From: Sipunculus nudus
Taxonomy: Eukaryota; Annelida; Sipuncula; Golfingiida; Sipunculidae
NCBI GenBank assembly: GCA_026874595.1
Contig: CM049312.1
Location: 71,580,929-71,644,928 of the forward strand
Direction of reading: 5' to 3'
DNA: 64,000 nucleotides
The position numbers and the translations under genes were made by a program. Positions 11,570 through 25,132 of the stretch are shown here, piece by piece. The notes under the pieces were generated by a model. That model saw only the letters and a list, made by a program, of their open reading frames with translations. It was not told where the DNA came from and searched no databases. How positions within the stretch are numbered: the first letter of the stretch is position 1; every line of letters begins with the position of its first letter.

Positions 11570-11597
11570 TAAAAATAATCATCATCATCATCATCAT
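11532..11597. repeat. (AAT)n then (ATC)n microsatellite
   Basis: A trinucleotide AAT tract grading through AAAAT into six ATC repeats. Confidence 0.9.
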
Positions 11598-12419
11598 AGA
11601 ATATCAAAAATATAAGATAGTATTATTAAAATTTTTAAATATTAATAATATTATAAAAAATATTATTCTTAAAAAATATTAATTTAATAGTAAACTTATT
11701 TTAATATTTTTTACAAAACATACCAATCATGAGGTTTAAATAGTAAAAGTAATCTTTACAAAACATACTTAAATAAATAGTGTACTCTTATCTTGTCGTG
11801 TGTATAATAATCACTGTATTTTTTAAATGAAATATTCAATTCTTGACCTTTTGAAAAGTGAATTTATTGTATTATTCAGTATTATTCTAATAACGTGTCC
11901 ATAATTTATATTTTTTTTCTGCAACGTATGAATAATATTCTTATTCTTATTTGTAACTTTTATCATTTATTTAAAATTATTTGGCCATCATGGATAATTA
12001 TATAAAAGGAGCTTCTTATATAAACAAAATTTATATAAAAGTGAATTCAGTGTAGTATTTCAATCTCTATTTTTAAAATACAAATTTAAAGTGAAAAGAA
12101 TGAGGCCTTAGGTAAGCACAAATTCGTTAATTCTACAGATCAGACTATCTGTTTTCAAGTTCGTGAATGAAAACTAAGTATTTAATATATAATAATTTGC
12201 TTAAACAGAAAGGAGTACGGAACAATAACTGCTTCTTTTCCCCAAAGAATTGTTAGCTGGAAAATATCGTTATCATTTATATTGAATAATATCCCTCTGA
12301 CACAGTTATATGACTTCAACTATATATAGCCCAGTAAAATCTGAAAATAATGTTTCATTATTTGTTTGCATTCATGATGATTATAACACACCTATGGTTG
12401 TGTGATGGGTTTGTGTCTG

Positions 12420-12420
12420 T

Positions 12421-12455
<35 letters not shown>
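12420..12455. repeat. (GA)n microsatellite
   Basis: Lies at the same relative place in copy A as purine tracts near 14285 in copy B and 17640 in copy C, so it predates the duplications. Confidence 0.9.
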
Positions 12456-12456
<1 letters not shown>

Positions 12457-13348
12457 TATCATGAAAGCTGTATGTCAAATAATAAAAGTAACAGGCGGAA
12501 AAGACTTTACATTTGCTTATATGAAGACATTGTACTATAATTTGGGCTTGGTAAAAAAAGAGAATATTCTGCTGTAACGTTTCCAATACGCATCCTCTGG
12601 CCACCATACTCTCTCCCTTACAGATTCTCGCCTGGACGCTGTCCTCTCAGTACTTTCCTGTTGCATCCCCGCGTCTTTTAAGAACATGACAGGTTCATTT
12701 CTCCAAGTTTGTCGAAACTATTGACAGAGGCTGACATTTAGTGTACACAATTAATCTGAATGACATAGATTGCATTTCAAAACTAGAATTATACATTTTC
12801 CAGATTACAGGCCCATCTATGTTGGCGGACCTTAATGTGGGATACCCACGACCCTTGCATGTGTTCCAAAACAACTGTCTGCATTTACTTTGTAGATTGA
12901 ATTAATATGGGAATTCCAGTGTTTAAACTTGTGTATGCGAGCAAATTTCAGAGGTGTTTCCTTGATCGGTTTCAATAATCGATTCTTCATAAGCCAATTC
13001 CCGAATGCACAGATTTAAGAAATTAAGATTAAGTTTATATATCGGATATTTGGTTCAGCATTGCTCCGAGTTATCTTAAGAGCAAAGACACACATGGCAA
13101 TTAATTTCGGAGGCAGTTACGGATCAATCGTTATCTCCAGAAAACTGAGAGAAAGAAGAGTAAGTCAGTATCGTCATTGACAGAGCAGGACCATGCCGAG
13201 GAGGTTGAGCGGACTTAAACCTGAATAGGCAGAAGGGATGAAAAATATGTGACTATTATTGCCACTTCCAGGCCAAACTGTTAACACTAGATAAACGTAA
13301 CAGGCATGGTTAGAGCTCCTGCCAACCACGTGGAACCCGTTTCACCAC

Positions 13349-13377
13349 AGAGAGAGAGAGAGGGAGAGAGAGAGAGG
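13349..13377. repeat. (GA)n microsatellite
   Basis: A GA tract followed by ACAGACAAAC repeats. The corresponding place in copy C has a GA/GT tract at about 18500. Confidence 0.9.
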
Positions 13378-13670
13378 CAGACAGACAAACAGACAGAAAC
13401 AAAAAAAATAGGGGGAGACAGAACCGGATTCCCAATAAAGAGAAGAGAATGTAAAATATGGTTAACCAATAAAAAATCAACAGGTCACCAAACAGATTTC
13501 CTTTAGTATCATATTAACATAAATTTACAGGGAAGGAAGAAGAATTGGGAAACTGACAATTAAAAAAATGAATGAATCTTGTTAAGTTCACTAAGTATAT
13601 AAATTTGAATCAGAGATTCATTATTTTTTTATAAAAATGCGTTTTAGTTCAAGAAAAAGAACCAGTGGTA

Positions 13671-16600
13671 TTGGACACTATCACACGATTATAGTCCGTT
13701 ATACAGAGCGGTGACTACACGAAATAACTGTTGAAATAATGTCATTGACAATGAATCAGCATCATGAGAACTCTTGCAGGAGAGAGTAATATATGGATAA
13801 TTTGGTACTCTTATTTTTTTATAAAACGTACGATCAATATTTATGTTCTGATGAGAAAGTTTGCTCATAAAAATAACCATAGTAGATAATTATATAAAGA
13901 GTTTCTAATAACAATATGGTGTTGTTATTATTTCAATCTCTTAAGTGTTAATTTTCAAATAAATATTCAAAGTGACAAATCACAGATAACCACAGATTCA
14001 TGCACTCAACACATCAGACTAGCTACTTTTCAAGTGCGTAAATGATATTAAGTATTATTTTTATAATACTTTTGTGTATAGAAGGCTTACACAGACCATG
14101 GAAAGGAAAAAACTACTTTTGTCCACAAGAAATTGTTATTCTAGAAAAAAAATTATGTTATTTATTTTGAATAATATTGTTATTACAAAATGACAGGACT
14201 CAAACTAATTTAAAAAGAGACAAATCACAAAATTCTGTGTGCTAATTAGCACACACCCATGTTTGTGCGTGGGTTTGTGCTAGTGTAAGAGAGAGAAAAA
14301 AAGGCTGGAATTGGGGGATATGTAAAATAAATATTGCATGTCAAAGAGTAAAAGTAGTATGGGTAAAAGACTTTTTACTACATTTTGTCGTTGGGCGCGG
14401 TACAAAAAGCGTCATTCTGCAGTAAAATTTCCAATAGCTTCCCTGGTCACCATACTCTCTCCATACTCTAGGAAGATTCTCGCCTACACGCTGTCCTCGG
14501 CAGTACTTTCGCGTTGCATCCCTGAGCTTATATACAGGCCTGAAAGGTTCATTTCTAGAGGCTGCTATCGCGTATCAAGAAGAAATATGCATTCTCAAGA
14601 AGGCAGGTATTATCTATGTGGTTGGTCCTAAATGTGAGATAATTTCCCGTATTATCAGGTGCATATGTTACTCCAGCAAGTGTTTGCATTTATATATTCC
14701 GCCAATATTCACATGTTCAATCGGGTATTTTTGACTGCTTATTTGTAAATATTCATGGAAGTCCATCCTGGATCCGAATCATCATTCTACACTTAATTTG
14801 ACCATTCCCGACGTACAATGAAATTCCATCAGATTCCGTTCACGCTTGCGTTAGTTAGCTTTTGAACAAATACACACCCACACACGAACGGGATGGACGC
14901 ATACCCTGCTTTCTGAGGTTATTTCGGGTTTACCGCTTAAATGCAGAAAACTAGAGAAAAGAAGAGGAAGTCATGGTCGTCGTGGACAAAGCAGGACCTT
15001 GAAGAGGAGGTTGAGCGAAATAAAACATTAGTCAGAGAAAAAATAAAAAAAGGGGCAAAACCAGAGAGGGAAAGAATCTGAGAGAGATCAGTTGGAGAAA
15101 CAGAACGGGGATCTTGATGATCATGATGGCTGAGCCTGTTATTTATAACTTCGCCCGGGAATTTCCTTCAGAAACTATTTACCTTAAAATCGTGTTTTGG
15201 AACATACATGTTCTATGTTAATAAATCTTATCGACAAACTATATCGACATTCACTAATCAAAGGTTTAATTTGGGCATTAACTCTTCACTATTAAAAATC
15301 TTGATCTAAATCTTGAGATCTCGGTATCTTCTAAATTCTTTCAGATTTTGGAAGGATCGGGACGACGGACATCCTGTTGACACTGGCAACCGCCATAAAT
15401 TGTGTTCATTTACCTCCTCCCCCCCCCCCAAAAAAAAAGGACGTATCATTATCTGTTTGCTGCCGCAGGGTTACTCTTATTATAACTAAAACCTTCTTTA
15501 ATTCTTGAATGGTGTATCACCAATGTAAGTCAAATATTTCAATCAAATCACTTTCAGTGTCAATATGTGCAGAATGCGTGTCATTGGACCGTCGTTAAAA
15601 TTTGCACATCAGATAAAGTATGACTCATATTGTGTATAAACAAACCGACAAAAAACAAACAAGCAAAGATACGGCACATTTGAGTTAACCCATAACATTT
15701 GATTAAATCCTTTTCGCAATTATAATAATCTCTCAAAAGTTTAACTGAAATTGCATAATTGTAGTGATACAACGTTGGTATATGAAAAACAGACACAAAG
15801 AAGAATAAACAAAGGACCAGAAAAAGACCTTTATCTCAAGATTGGTTAAAAGAAACGTTACGCAAATACATCTCCATTAAACCTAAGTTCCCTGGTGACC
15901 TCCACGATCAGAACCAAACGCACAAACCTCCCAGGGTAAAAAAAAATTTAATTTATAATTACAGCCTTGGACTTGTAAAAGAAACAAACTGTGTTGGTTG
16001 TGTAGTTGGTCAGCGGAAACTTTCGGACTTGCACATTGACTAAGAGCACTGCGGTCAAACAAATCATATTTTAGAATCCACGCCAAAATTAAATATACTC
16101 CGATTTGGTTTCATTTCTAGAGTTGCACTACGGCAAAAATCCAATATCATTGATCGAAATACCGAACACACCCGTCCTGGATTTACCCTAGTAAACCAAG
16201 TAGAGTTACTGATTTACAACGGGCTCTTTGAATGGAAATACACCTACAGGTTTTCATTAACCGTTCATTTGAGCAGTTTCCTTTCCCTTTCCCAGGAGTT
16301 AGGCTAGACGACGAAGGTTTGTTTCTCATTGTCACATGCTTTTTGTTCCCTTAAGGATTTCACGAGCAGGACCTCAAGTACTTTTGCTTTAATTCGGGAC
16401 ATTCGGTATTCCCGGATGTACACGCTGACCCGGATTCTCAATTAAAAGAAGAGAATGTAAGACATGGTTTACCTATAAAAATCAACATCAGTACACCAAA
16501 CAGAATGTCATTAGGATCATATCAACATGGACTTAAAATGGAGGAAAAATAATTGTGAAACTGACAATTATATCTTTTTTTTAATTGAATGTGAATATTG

Positions 16601-16980
16601 TAAAGTTTACAAAGTAAATAAATTTGATTCACAGGTTCATTTATCTTTGTAAAAAAAAATGCGAGTTCAAGAAAAAGAACCAATGGCATTCGACACTATC
16701 GCACCTTTTTTGTCACTTCAAACACAAAAGGTACCACATGCTTTTAAGTAAACAGACCGTACAACTAATTATCCAGTCACAGAACACAAAAATATTGGAA
16801 TATGGAAATAATGCCATGCAAATAAAAATGAAAGTAGTGTAATCATTATATAATCAAATGAAGTTAAAGAAACCAACGGGTATAAAACGGAAAAGGGTTT
16901 CGAAAAAAATAAGATCAATATAAATTAGTTTTAAGTGTTCCTGGCTACCGGAAGGTGTATCGTGCGGGTTTCCTTGGGCA
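13671..16980 (+). repeat. Duplicated unit, copy B, with internal insertion
   Basis: Contains the same landmark series as copy A, beginning with a TCATTGACAATGAA block shared with copy C (13742 and 17063) and ending at AAGAAAAAGAACCA near 16668. It is about 1.4 kb longer than A because of extra sequence between about 15100 and 16420. The ORF at 14338-14631 lies in the repeat core and is not a gene. Confidence 0.7.
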
Positions 16981-18515
16981 GATGTTTACTGATTCTCAAA
17001 AACGATTTTAGTCTGTTATACCAACGGTGCTTACAGTTCCGAAATGAGTGTCAGGAACAATGTCATTGACAATGAAACAACAACATGAAAACTCTTGCAG
17101 GAGAGAGGAAAATAAGGATAATTTGGTATTCTTAATATTCTGCAACGTATGATCAATATTCCTGTTCTTATGAGTAGGTTTTATCATTAAAATAACCATA
17201 GGTAGATAATTATATAGAAAGAGCTTCTTATATCAAAAGGCGCTATTATTTTTGAATTTATTTAAAGGTTTCAATCTCAATCTTAATTGCAAAATAAAAA
17301 AAATTATGTGACAAAGGTAGGTTTTTGATAACCAAAGATTCTTAAGATCAGATGAGTTATTATTCCAGTTGGTAAACGAAATGAAGTATTAAATTAATAT
17401 ATGCTTTAGTGTATACATGGCTTAAACAGATCAGAGAACGGAAGAAAATAACTATTTTTGCCCCAGGACTTGTTATTCTTGAAAAATCGGCTGTTATTCA
17501 TTTTTAATCATATAACTCTGATAAAATAACAAGACTCAAACTACATATCAAAGTTAATTACAAAATTTCTATTTCATTATATGAACGCATTCATCCTTAC
17601 AAGTACACACTTATGTGTGAGCGTTGATTCGTGTGTGTGTATGAGAAAGAGAGGGAAAGACTGGAATGGAGAGATATGTGTAATAATACTGCATGTAAAA
17701 TAAAAAATAGGAAAACAGGGCTTTCTATTTGCACTTTTGTTGATATAACACTATATTTTGACGATTTGGGCGCAGTACAAGGGCGTTATTTTGTTGTAAA
17801 CGTTGCCAATACGCGTCCGTTTGCCACCATTTTTTCTCCGCTGACAGATTCTCTCTTTGACGCGATCCTCGTAAAACTTTCATGTTGCTCTTATCGAAGC
17901 CTGTCATGTTCAGTTCTCCCAGTTTGTCACAACCACCTAAAGAGGATGCCATTTTGTGTGCACACTAAAACACAGATGTCGTAGGTCGCATGTCAGAACT
18001 ATAACTATGCATTCTCACGACGGCAGGCCTCAGCCATGTGGGTAGTGCCTAATGTCGGATAATCCAAAAAACGTCTTTAATCCCCTCATTGTCCCATATT
18101 CCTAGGTTTAATTGATGCATTTGTTCCTCCAGCAAGGGATTTGCATTCACAAATCTGGCCCATATTCGTATGTTTAATCGAGTATATTTGTGAATAATCC
18201 TGGAAGTCCATCCTGGATCCGAATCATTAATCGATATTTAATTTGCCAGTTCCCGACCTGCCCTGAAATTTCCTTGGGATTCCGTTCATGATTGCGTGAG
18301 TTATCTCCTTAACAAATATACACACTAACGGGAATAAACGTATATCCTCCTTGCGGGGAATATAACAAGTTTACCCCTCAAATATAGTAATCCGGGGAAA
18401 AGCTTAAGAAGAGGTAGTAATCGTCGTCAAGGACACAGCAGGACCATGACAAGGAGGTGGAGCGGAATTTAAGAGAAAAAGATACCGAGAGGATATGGAA
18501 CAAAGAGAGAGAGTT

Positions 18516-18561
18516 TGTGTGTGTGTGTGTGTGTGTGTATGTGTGTGTGTGTGTTTGTGTG
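18516..18561. repeat. (GT)n microsatellite
   Basis: About 22 GT dinucleotides with two interruptions, preceded by a GA tract. Confidence 0.9.
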
Positions 18562-19689
18562 TAAGAAAAGAGACAGAGAAAGATAGACGGAGAGAAACTG
18601 AGAGAAACAGAGATCAGGTAAAGAACTTGTCTTGTCCCAAGACGCTTTATTCCGATTCGCTCTGCTCCTCTCCATCAACGTCTTGAGTTCGGCCCTACAG
18701 TTTATGTTCCTACATTTTACAGTGAATTGTTCCAAATAGGGAGACCCTTTGGAATCGTATAAGTGACCTTTTATCCGGTGTCAACATAAAATAATTACCT
18801 GTTCATTGACTTTGAGTATTGTTTAAACTTCTGAAAGAATGTAGCACAAATGTAATGCTCAATTGCCTTACACATCCATAATTTTACAAGAGACCTAATG
18901 CTTACATAGATAAGAAGTCGCCATGATTGTATGAAGTTTCCCACAGTCCTTTGCGACGGCATTTATACTGGGACCCCGCTTCCATAAGTATTATCCCTGT
19001 TGGAACTGTAAAAAGTGGGCGTTAAAAGGGGACTTTGCAGGGTACCTGTCCATCAGCGTCCGCTCATAACAAGTTCCTAAAGTTTGGCAAGTTGAATCAC
19101 GGCGGGCTTACAAGGATCTTAGGGGATAATGTTTCATTAAAATATTAAGGCAAGAATGTGGTAATGTTGCCAGAAAGACTCATTTATTACCAAAGACACG
19201 ATCAGATTTTTATTGGTATAATTAACACTTTTTTTGGTGCCGTCTACATTTTCTCCATTACACGGCCACAGTTCGTATCACAGTTTTGGATTATGCAACA
19301 AGGATAGAACCTGTACGGGGATGTTGGCGGTCATGTGACTCTGTCATTTATTTATAATTTCAGCAAAATATCTTTCATCGACCTGCAATCTCAAAAGAGA
19401 ATTCTAAAGAACAGAGAGTGAAAGCGGTAAAAAATCAACATCAAGATCCTAAACAGAAGGAAAAATAAACAATTCATACAATTGACCCTAAAATGAGAAA
19501 AAGATTAGAAAATTGACATATAATTTAAATAAATCAAATAAATTATGTAGGTTCATTACTTATGTCGTGAGATAGTAAGTCGTGGGAACGAGTCAGAAAC
19601 TTTTTATTTCTTCAATGTTCAGCAATATTTTTTGGTCATGTCGTCTTAAGGTTTTAATAGTTTCAAAAGGAAGAAGGTAAACCTGAATA

Positions 19690-20010
19690 AATTTTTAGTG
19701 TTGCTGGCTACCAGAAGGTGTCGCTACTATCCTCCAACCGTAGCATTGTGCAATATATGAAAAATTTGGTGATCTTATTTTTACCTCCGCCAGGGGGCGG
19801 GACTTATGTTTTTTTATGGCGTAGGTTTGTCTGTTAGCGATATTAACCATAAAGTTGTTAAAAGATTTTCTAGAAATTTTCAAGATAGCTAGGCAATGGT
19901 ACAAGGCACAATTGATTTAATTGTGGTGGTGATCCGGTTCACCATCTGGTTTGAAGATTTTTTTTTTTAAGAAGAAAAAAATCCTGCGTTTCTGACAATG
20001 TCATATCGGT
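19690..20010 (+). repeat. Dispersed repeat with GGTGGTGATCCGGTTCA block, copy 1
   Basis: Shares with 21380-21700, in order, CTGGCTACCAGAAGGTG, CATTGTGCAA, TTACCTCCG(C/T)CAG, AGCTAGGCAATGGTACAAGG and GTGGTGGTGATCCGGTTCA. Text of this type (TTACCTCCGCC, a TTGTCTGTTAGC block, a GATCCGG end) is, from general knowledge, common in invertebrate genomes. I do not assign a family name. Confidence 0.7.
19787..19798 (+). promoter_or_regulatory. CTCF-like core within dispersed repeat
   Basis: CCGCCAGGGGGC matches 11 of 12 positions of CCASYAGRKGGC. Related 11/12 sequences (CCAGAAGGTGGC) lie at 21396-21407 and 25329-25340, also in repeats. Confidence 0.25.
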
Positions 20011-20929
20011 GTAATGAGCTTACCTGGCGGAGGTCTGCGTTCTATGAGAGCTTTTCTAGTTTTCCTCATGACATGGCAATACTAAATTGGGTCTCTCCGA
20101 ATGAGGAGCCAAATCCATCATCTGTGCAAGGGTGTGTGGTTGGTGGAATAAACATTTCTATTTTGTTCATTGATACATCGATCATGAATCCGTCTAAAAA
20201 GTTGTTTATGGAATATACCAAGAATTGCCAATACTGAACATTAATCAACATCTTACATCATAACATGTTTTTAAATCGCAAAAGCAATATAATAAAGTAA
20301 AATATCCATCATCGGGAAAGTATACATTTTCTGCAGATTATGGGCTGGGTCAGATGAAAAGGAGATTGAAGGATAAAGAGACTGCTCATGCATAAGTTAA
20401 ATAAATAAATAATACAATAAAACACTAATTCAAATTTGATCAAAATAATACAAATATTCTGAAGAAAATAATAAAAAAATAGGTATAGAGGATTATAGTC
20501 TAATATCAATGATGGCGTCACTTTCATTATTCTGTTCTAGCACTTGGCTTCCTGGTCTTTCGGACCTGTTCATTCCTGTAGTTTAAAATTTCTCAGCTCG
20601 ATTGGGAGCATACATTTGAAGCAGGCAGAAGAACTGCTATACGGTCAATCTTTCATCGATAACATTTCATTTTATTATTCTCTTTTGTTTTTGATTTTGA
20701 GGAAACCGCCGCCATTTTAATGCTAGATTAAGTAAGTAGATGTACATCCGGTATCAAGGGTTCAGGGAAAGGAGGCGTCCGAAACCTAAAGTGAGGTCCC
20801 CATGTCCGGAATGGAGGTTTCATGGACGCAAACATTGGCCTGGACCATTTAATAAATGTTACATGGCTAAAAAAAAGGAGGGGGGTCCCCCCACTCGGAT
20901 CTGCAACTGTACATCTGTAGAATTCCAAT

Positions 20930-21135
20930 CCGGTTTCGGACTAAGTGCTGGGCCGCGAAAGACGCACTCGTTAATTGTGCGTGAAGCACGACCGTTGGCC
21001 ACTGCTTCCCCATTAAGCCCGCAAGAGCGTTCATCCTGGCTGGTGGCAGACCGTAAACAAATCTCATTGCCTCCGCTGAGATTCGAACCCACGATCTCCC
21101 GGCTTTGGTTCCTGTGCACTAGCCCTAAGGCTCAG
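20930..21135 (-). mobile_element. tRNA-derived SINE-like copy
   Basis: On the minus strand the copy begins with a box-A-like stretch (GCCTTAGGGCTAGTGCAC, about 21116-21133) and a box B (GTGGGTTCGAATCTC, 21078-21092), spaced as in a tRNA. The body that follows is shared with 31690-31930 (GAGATTT, GAACGCTCTTGCGGGCTTAA versus GAGCGCTCTGCAGGCTTAA). RNA polymerase III transcription is inferred. Overlapping ORFs up to 142 codons are shadows of this GC-rich element. Confidence 0.65.
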
Positions 21136-21149
21136 AATCCGGTCCATCA

Positions 21150-21720
21150 CCTTTTGAACAACCAATAGCATTGGGCACTACCGCATCTTCTCTCACCACA
21201 ATGACACAAGGTACCACATAGTTTTAGGTCTATAGACCGTACAATTAAAATCCGATCACAGAACACACAAAAACATGAAAGTTATATCACTATTATATAA
21301 TAAATTGAAGTTTAGGTAACAAACGGACAAAAACAATGAAAAAGGTTTTCAAAAGGGAGAAGGTAAACATGGATTTATTTAAGTGTTCCTGGCTACCAGA
21401 AGGTGGCGCCACTCTCCTCCACCAGTCGCATTGTGCAAATTTAATTACTCTTTTTATTACCTCCGTCAGAGGGCCGGTGTTATGCTTTTCTACTGTGAGA
21501 GATATTACTCAAAAAATCTTTAAAGATTTTCATGAAGTTTTCAGGACAGCTAGGCAATGGTACAAGGCACAATTGATTAAATTGTGGTGGTGATCCGGTT
21601 CACTATCTGGTTCTAGGAATTTCTTAACAAGTAAGAATTCTGCATTTCTGACAATCCCATATGGGTGTAATGAGCTCACGTGAAGGAAGGTCTGCACTCT
21701 TTGAGTACTTTTCTAGTTTT
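21150..21720 (+). repeat. Fourth, partial copy of the duplicated unit (right part), with dispersed repeat copy 2
   Basis: Starts with CAACCAATAGCATTGGGCAC and the AAGGTACCACAT block, matching 16678-16760. It continues through GGCTACCAGAAGGTGGCGCC (21391) and the GGTGGTGATCCGGTTCA block (21583). It therefore resembles the right-hand ends of units B and C, separated from unit C by about 1.1 kb containing the SINE-like copy. Confidence 0.6.
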
Positions 21721-21869
21721 TTTCGTAAAATGACAGCACTAGAGATTTCTGATTGAGAAATAAAATCATTCATCTGGGAAGGGATGTGTTGTTGGTGGAA
21801 TTAACATTTCTACTTTGATCATTGATACATCGATAATGGATCCGTCTAACCAGTTTTTAAACCTAGGTG

Positions 21870-21912
21870 GGGGCAGATCCTGTGCTCTACACCTTAGGCA
21901 CAGAATCAGTTC
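21870..21912 (-). mobile_element. Fragment of tRNA-derived SINE-like element
   Basis: The minus strand reads TGTGCCTAAGGTGTAGAGCA then CAGGA, matching the box-A half of the SINE-like copies at 21.1 and 31.9 kb. No box B was seen next to it. Confidence 0.45.
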
Positions 21913-24900
21913 CTTTCACCTTTCAAGTTTCTCCATCCACTCCTGGGTTGACTGGGTGCAAGCTTGTAATATGAAAGACTTTGGCAGGTCTTAGCGCAGT
22001 CAGAACCACATATCAAATCCAGTAGCCAAATCAATACTCCACCACGCCCTCATCACGGTGTAGTCAATTAATGTTATTTTTTTGTATAGGGCCAGAAATA
22101 ATGAACAAACGGTACTGTGATGTTTTTTATATCAAGATTTCTTCCCTGGAACTAAAGAAAAAAAATGTTAAGAAACTGCAACTTGGACCATAAGAGAAAA
22201 AAATGGTAATTGATGGAACTAGGAAAAGGACTATGTTAGAGGCGGGTGTAACACTGTTTCCAAAATTATCACGGTTGGTCCCCTTAGGCAAAAAAAAATT
22301 TACTCTATAAGCGAGTATTTAACTGTCTTTGCATGTCTTGGGCATGAAATAACACGGGAAGGTTTATCAAAGTAATTGTCAAAATAAAGTGGTATTTACA
22401 GGAATCCCGGGATCCTTCTTGATTGACATGTAATTTCATCACGCAGGTTGAGTGGTAAATATATTATATACTGGACGCACGTGCGAGGAATACAATAATC
22501 CAAATTAGGTTTTTTAAAAGCCTACCTGCCCCCAAAGTTTCCCACTTTTTATTGTTTGCCTACAAGATATTTACATATTAATAATAGAAATGTTTTTGAG
22601 GGAATTTTGTTCTGAAATTAATTCATTTTTGGCTACTTTATGTTTAACAATAAAGCGTAATTTGTAATTATAGAGATAAGTGTTCAGGTTTATTAAAAGA
22701 CACTACTTTGGGTATGCAGCACATTTATACATTTGTATATAAACATCCATTTATCAGATTCTAAACTCGTTCATGTGACTTTTGACTTGCTGATCTTCAG
22801 TGATGTCTAATACTCACTTACAGGTATATTTCTCCTTCAATTGATATATCCTGAACGATTATGTGATTTTGATTTGTTGTCCAGGTTAGTCTTCCACAGG
22901 GCCTAGACAACTGTTATTGCCGCAGCAGGCAATGCTTTGTTCTCGTTAATGTGAGTGTTTGTGTGTGTGTGTTGTTCACAACATAACTCAAGCAGTCATG
23001 AATGGAATCTTGAATTTTCCTGAACTATTCGACAATGGGCGGAGGAAGAACCGTTTAGATTTTGGTGCGGATTCTGGTACGTAGTCAAGGAATATGCACA
23101 CATGTTTAGCCACTTAATTAATTATGCACAATTAACCTGGAAATATGAACTGAATAACTGAATGCGAACAAGACGGAGGATAATTGTATTCCTTGGGAAG
23201 GAAATTTACGTTATTTTATGTGATCTTCCCCTCATTAGACTTTGTCTAATATTTGATTGTTCGAGTTCATATCTTAGGACTGGTAATTTCCATAATGTAT
23301 TACAGACTACAGAGCGCTCAGACAGCGCACATGTTTAACACGGGATTCCCTCAGAAGATAAAACATTCCTACATGAATGTTTTAAATAGAGACGAAAGCC
23401 AACATATTTAAGGTGTATTTCCTGTCAAAGATCCCTGCTGTAAATTGGATAGGGTACGTGTTTTACTTAAATGAAATCCAAGACGACTGCGTTCGGTATT
23501 CTCATCTAACGTTTTGGATTTCTACAAAAGTATACCCCTGATATTTATTGTGAGACATTAAATTAAATCCTGCCTGCCCAGCATTATTCAACTCAACATC
23601 ATGCATTGCGCGTAATGGAAGCCTACTATATTTAATTCACCGACCCGTGCGCGGTCACCCAAGAGCGTTATTCGGGTTAAGACGGGCTCCGACTCAGTCA
23701 TGCATGCTGCACAAGGAATTTTATCTGCAGCACGACCGCACATATTGAGGGAAAACAAAAAAAAATCTTAACCGTTTAGACCAATTCATTTATTGCGATG
23801 GAAACATAAAATAGTATATGCCATTATGGTGGCTATATAACATCTTCAAATAACGCATTATTTATGATAATTACCTAAATTATCAGATATTTCTAGCGTA
23901 TTATTTTGTCACTCTAGGTTTAAAACACCTGCTATCCCCATGCATACATAGCGGCAACAAAGCGGCATGGGTCCTCCGTTCACGTGTATGATGATCGAGG
24001 ATTCAAGGGAATGTGAAGTTCACATTCAAGTAACGTGTGCCATGATGTTAAATAAAACCATATTTGACCATCTGTGTGAATAATGTGCACCAAATAGGTC
24101 TTGTTTTCGGATTTTAGTTTACGCGGTCACCTGCAGAAAAAAAATCATTGGTTTACTCGTCCACGACGTTGTATGAATGTAACTCGTGTAAGGAATGTCA
24201 ACCACGAGAACGTGTAGATTAGAACCAAGTAAAATGTCAGAATTAATGGCACACTACGCATAATTCGACTAACAAGATTACGATTTTGCTGGTTAGGGTG
24301 ACCTTAGCAAACTACGGTCCCACATTAAACCAGGACTTCTACATACAGAGATGGCGCAGGTATAATTATTAATGAAGTGAAGAGGGTAATATAGTCCTTT
24401 CAAATACGTTCGATTGTTTCAAGGCAAATTACAGAAACTATGATAAAGAATGAGATAAGCGGAGATAAAAATACCAAGGCAGTTACTTCACCAAAGAAAA
24501 TCAATTAAACAAAATGCATAAACATGGTCATTTTGAGGTATGGACTTTACGGAATACTAAATACTTTGTAAGCATGCGATGTAAAAAATTAACAGGTGGT
24601 ATTTTCCTTTTAAGTAGAAAAGACCTCTGGCTTGAGGGTGAGTTAAGGGTATCACCGGCGTATGATAGATATGAGGAGGACGCATGCGCCAAAGAAACTG
24701 AAATATATGGATCAAGTATGGTTTAAAACTACAGTTTTGATATCAAGAGGATGCGGGGTGGTCAAGTGGTTCCATGGATGTGTGCAAAAAAAAACATGTT
24801 AAAAAAGAAAGAGACCCTAAAGTCCAATTCCGAGAAGATAATTCAATTCCACTTTAATCAGAGTACTAAATACTCGTTGACGAAATTACTAGAATATTAC

Positions 24901-25068
24901 AACAAATACCTATATATATAATAAAGTAATATGTCCAACTTTCCAAAAATATTCCTTAGAAAATATTCCTATCTTGAACACAGACCGAACTCTTAGCGTT
25001 TGGCTATGGAACTCCACCAAATTATAAATAACGCATGTTTACCTGGCGACCTACCAGTATAAAGTTTT

Positions 25069-25070
<2 letters not shown>
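21913..25070. other. Intergenic; no supported gene
   Basis: Contains only short ORFs, such as 24514-24726. A 19-bp odd palindrome lies at 24009-24027. Parts of 23.6-24.2 kb are more GC-balanced than the surroundings. No exon signals were convincing. Confidence 0.45.
24009..24027. repeat. 19-bp palindrome GAATGTGAA-G-TTCACATTC
   Basis: Nine-base arms are exact reverse complements around a single G. This shape could suit a dimeric transcription factor; function is not known. Confidence 0.6.

Positions 25071-25073
<3 letters not shown>

Positions 25074-25131
<58 letters not shown>
25074..25131. repeat. (AT)n microsatellite
   Basis: About 28 AT dinucleotides, the longest pure AT tract in the window. 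Confidence 0.95.

Positions 25132-25132
<1 letters not shown>

Larger units (their letters stand above)
11905..13670 (+). repeat. Duplicated unit, copy A of a diverged array
   Basis: Shares ordered landmarks with copies B and C: CAACGTATGA near 11920, GATAATTATATA near 11995, ATCAGACTATC near 12140 and AGAGAGAG near 12420. Then come a TTTGGGCTTGG core near 12540, CGCATCC...GCCACCATACTC near 12590, GCAGGACCATG...GAGGTTGAGCGGA near 13185 and AAGAAAAAGAACCA near 13652. Distance to copy B is about 1.85 kb. ORFs inside are chance. The origin (transposon or segmental duplication) is unknown. Confidence 0.7.
16981..20010 (+). repeat. Duplicated unit, copy C
   Basis: Continues the landmark series: CAACGTATGATCAATATTCC near 17143, the GGCGCAGTACAAGGGCGTTA core near 17767, GCCACCATTTTTTCTCCGC, GCAGGACCATGACAAGGAGG near 18439, and the GGCTACCAGAAGGTGTCGC block at 19707. 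The last part is shared with 16944 and 21391. Extra sequence lies between about 18500 and 19300. ORFs here, such as 17631-17984, are repeat shadows. Confidence 0.65.

Noticed and set aside
17631-17984. 117-codon ORF
   Set aside because: Lies in the core of a repeated unit whose other copies are broken by stops at different places, so there is no conserved frame.
20740-21168. 142-codon plus-strand ORF
   Set aside because: It overlaps a tRNA-derived SINE-like copy on the other strand; the open frame follows from its GC-rich composition and the peptide has no domain.
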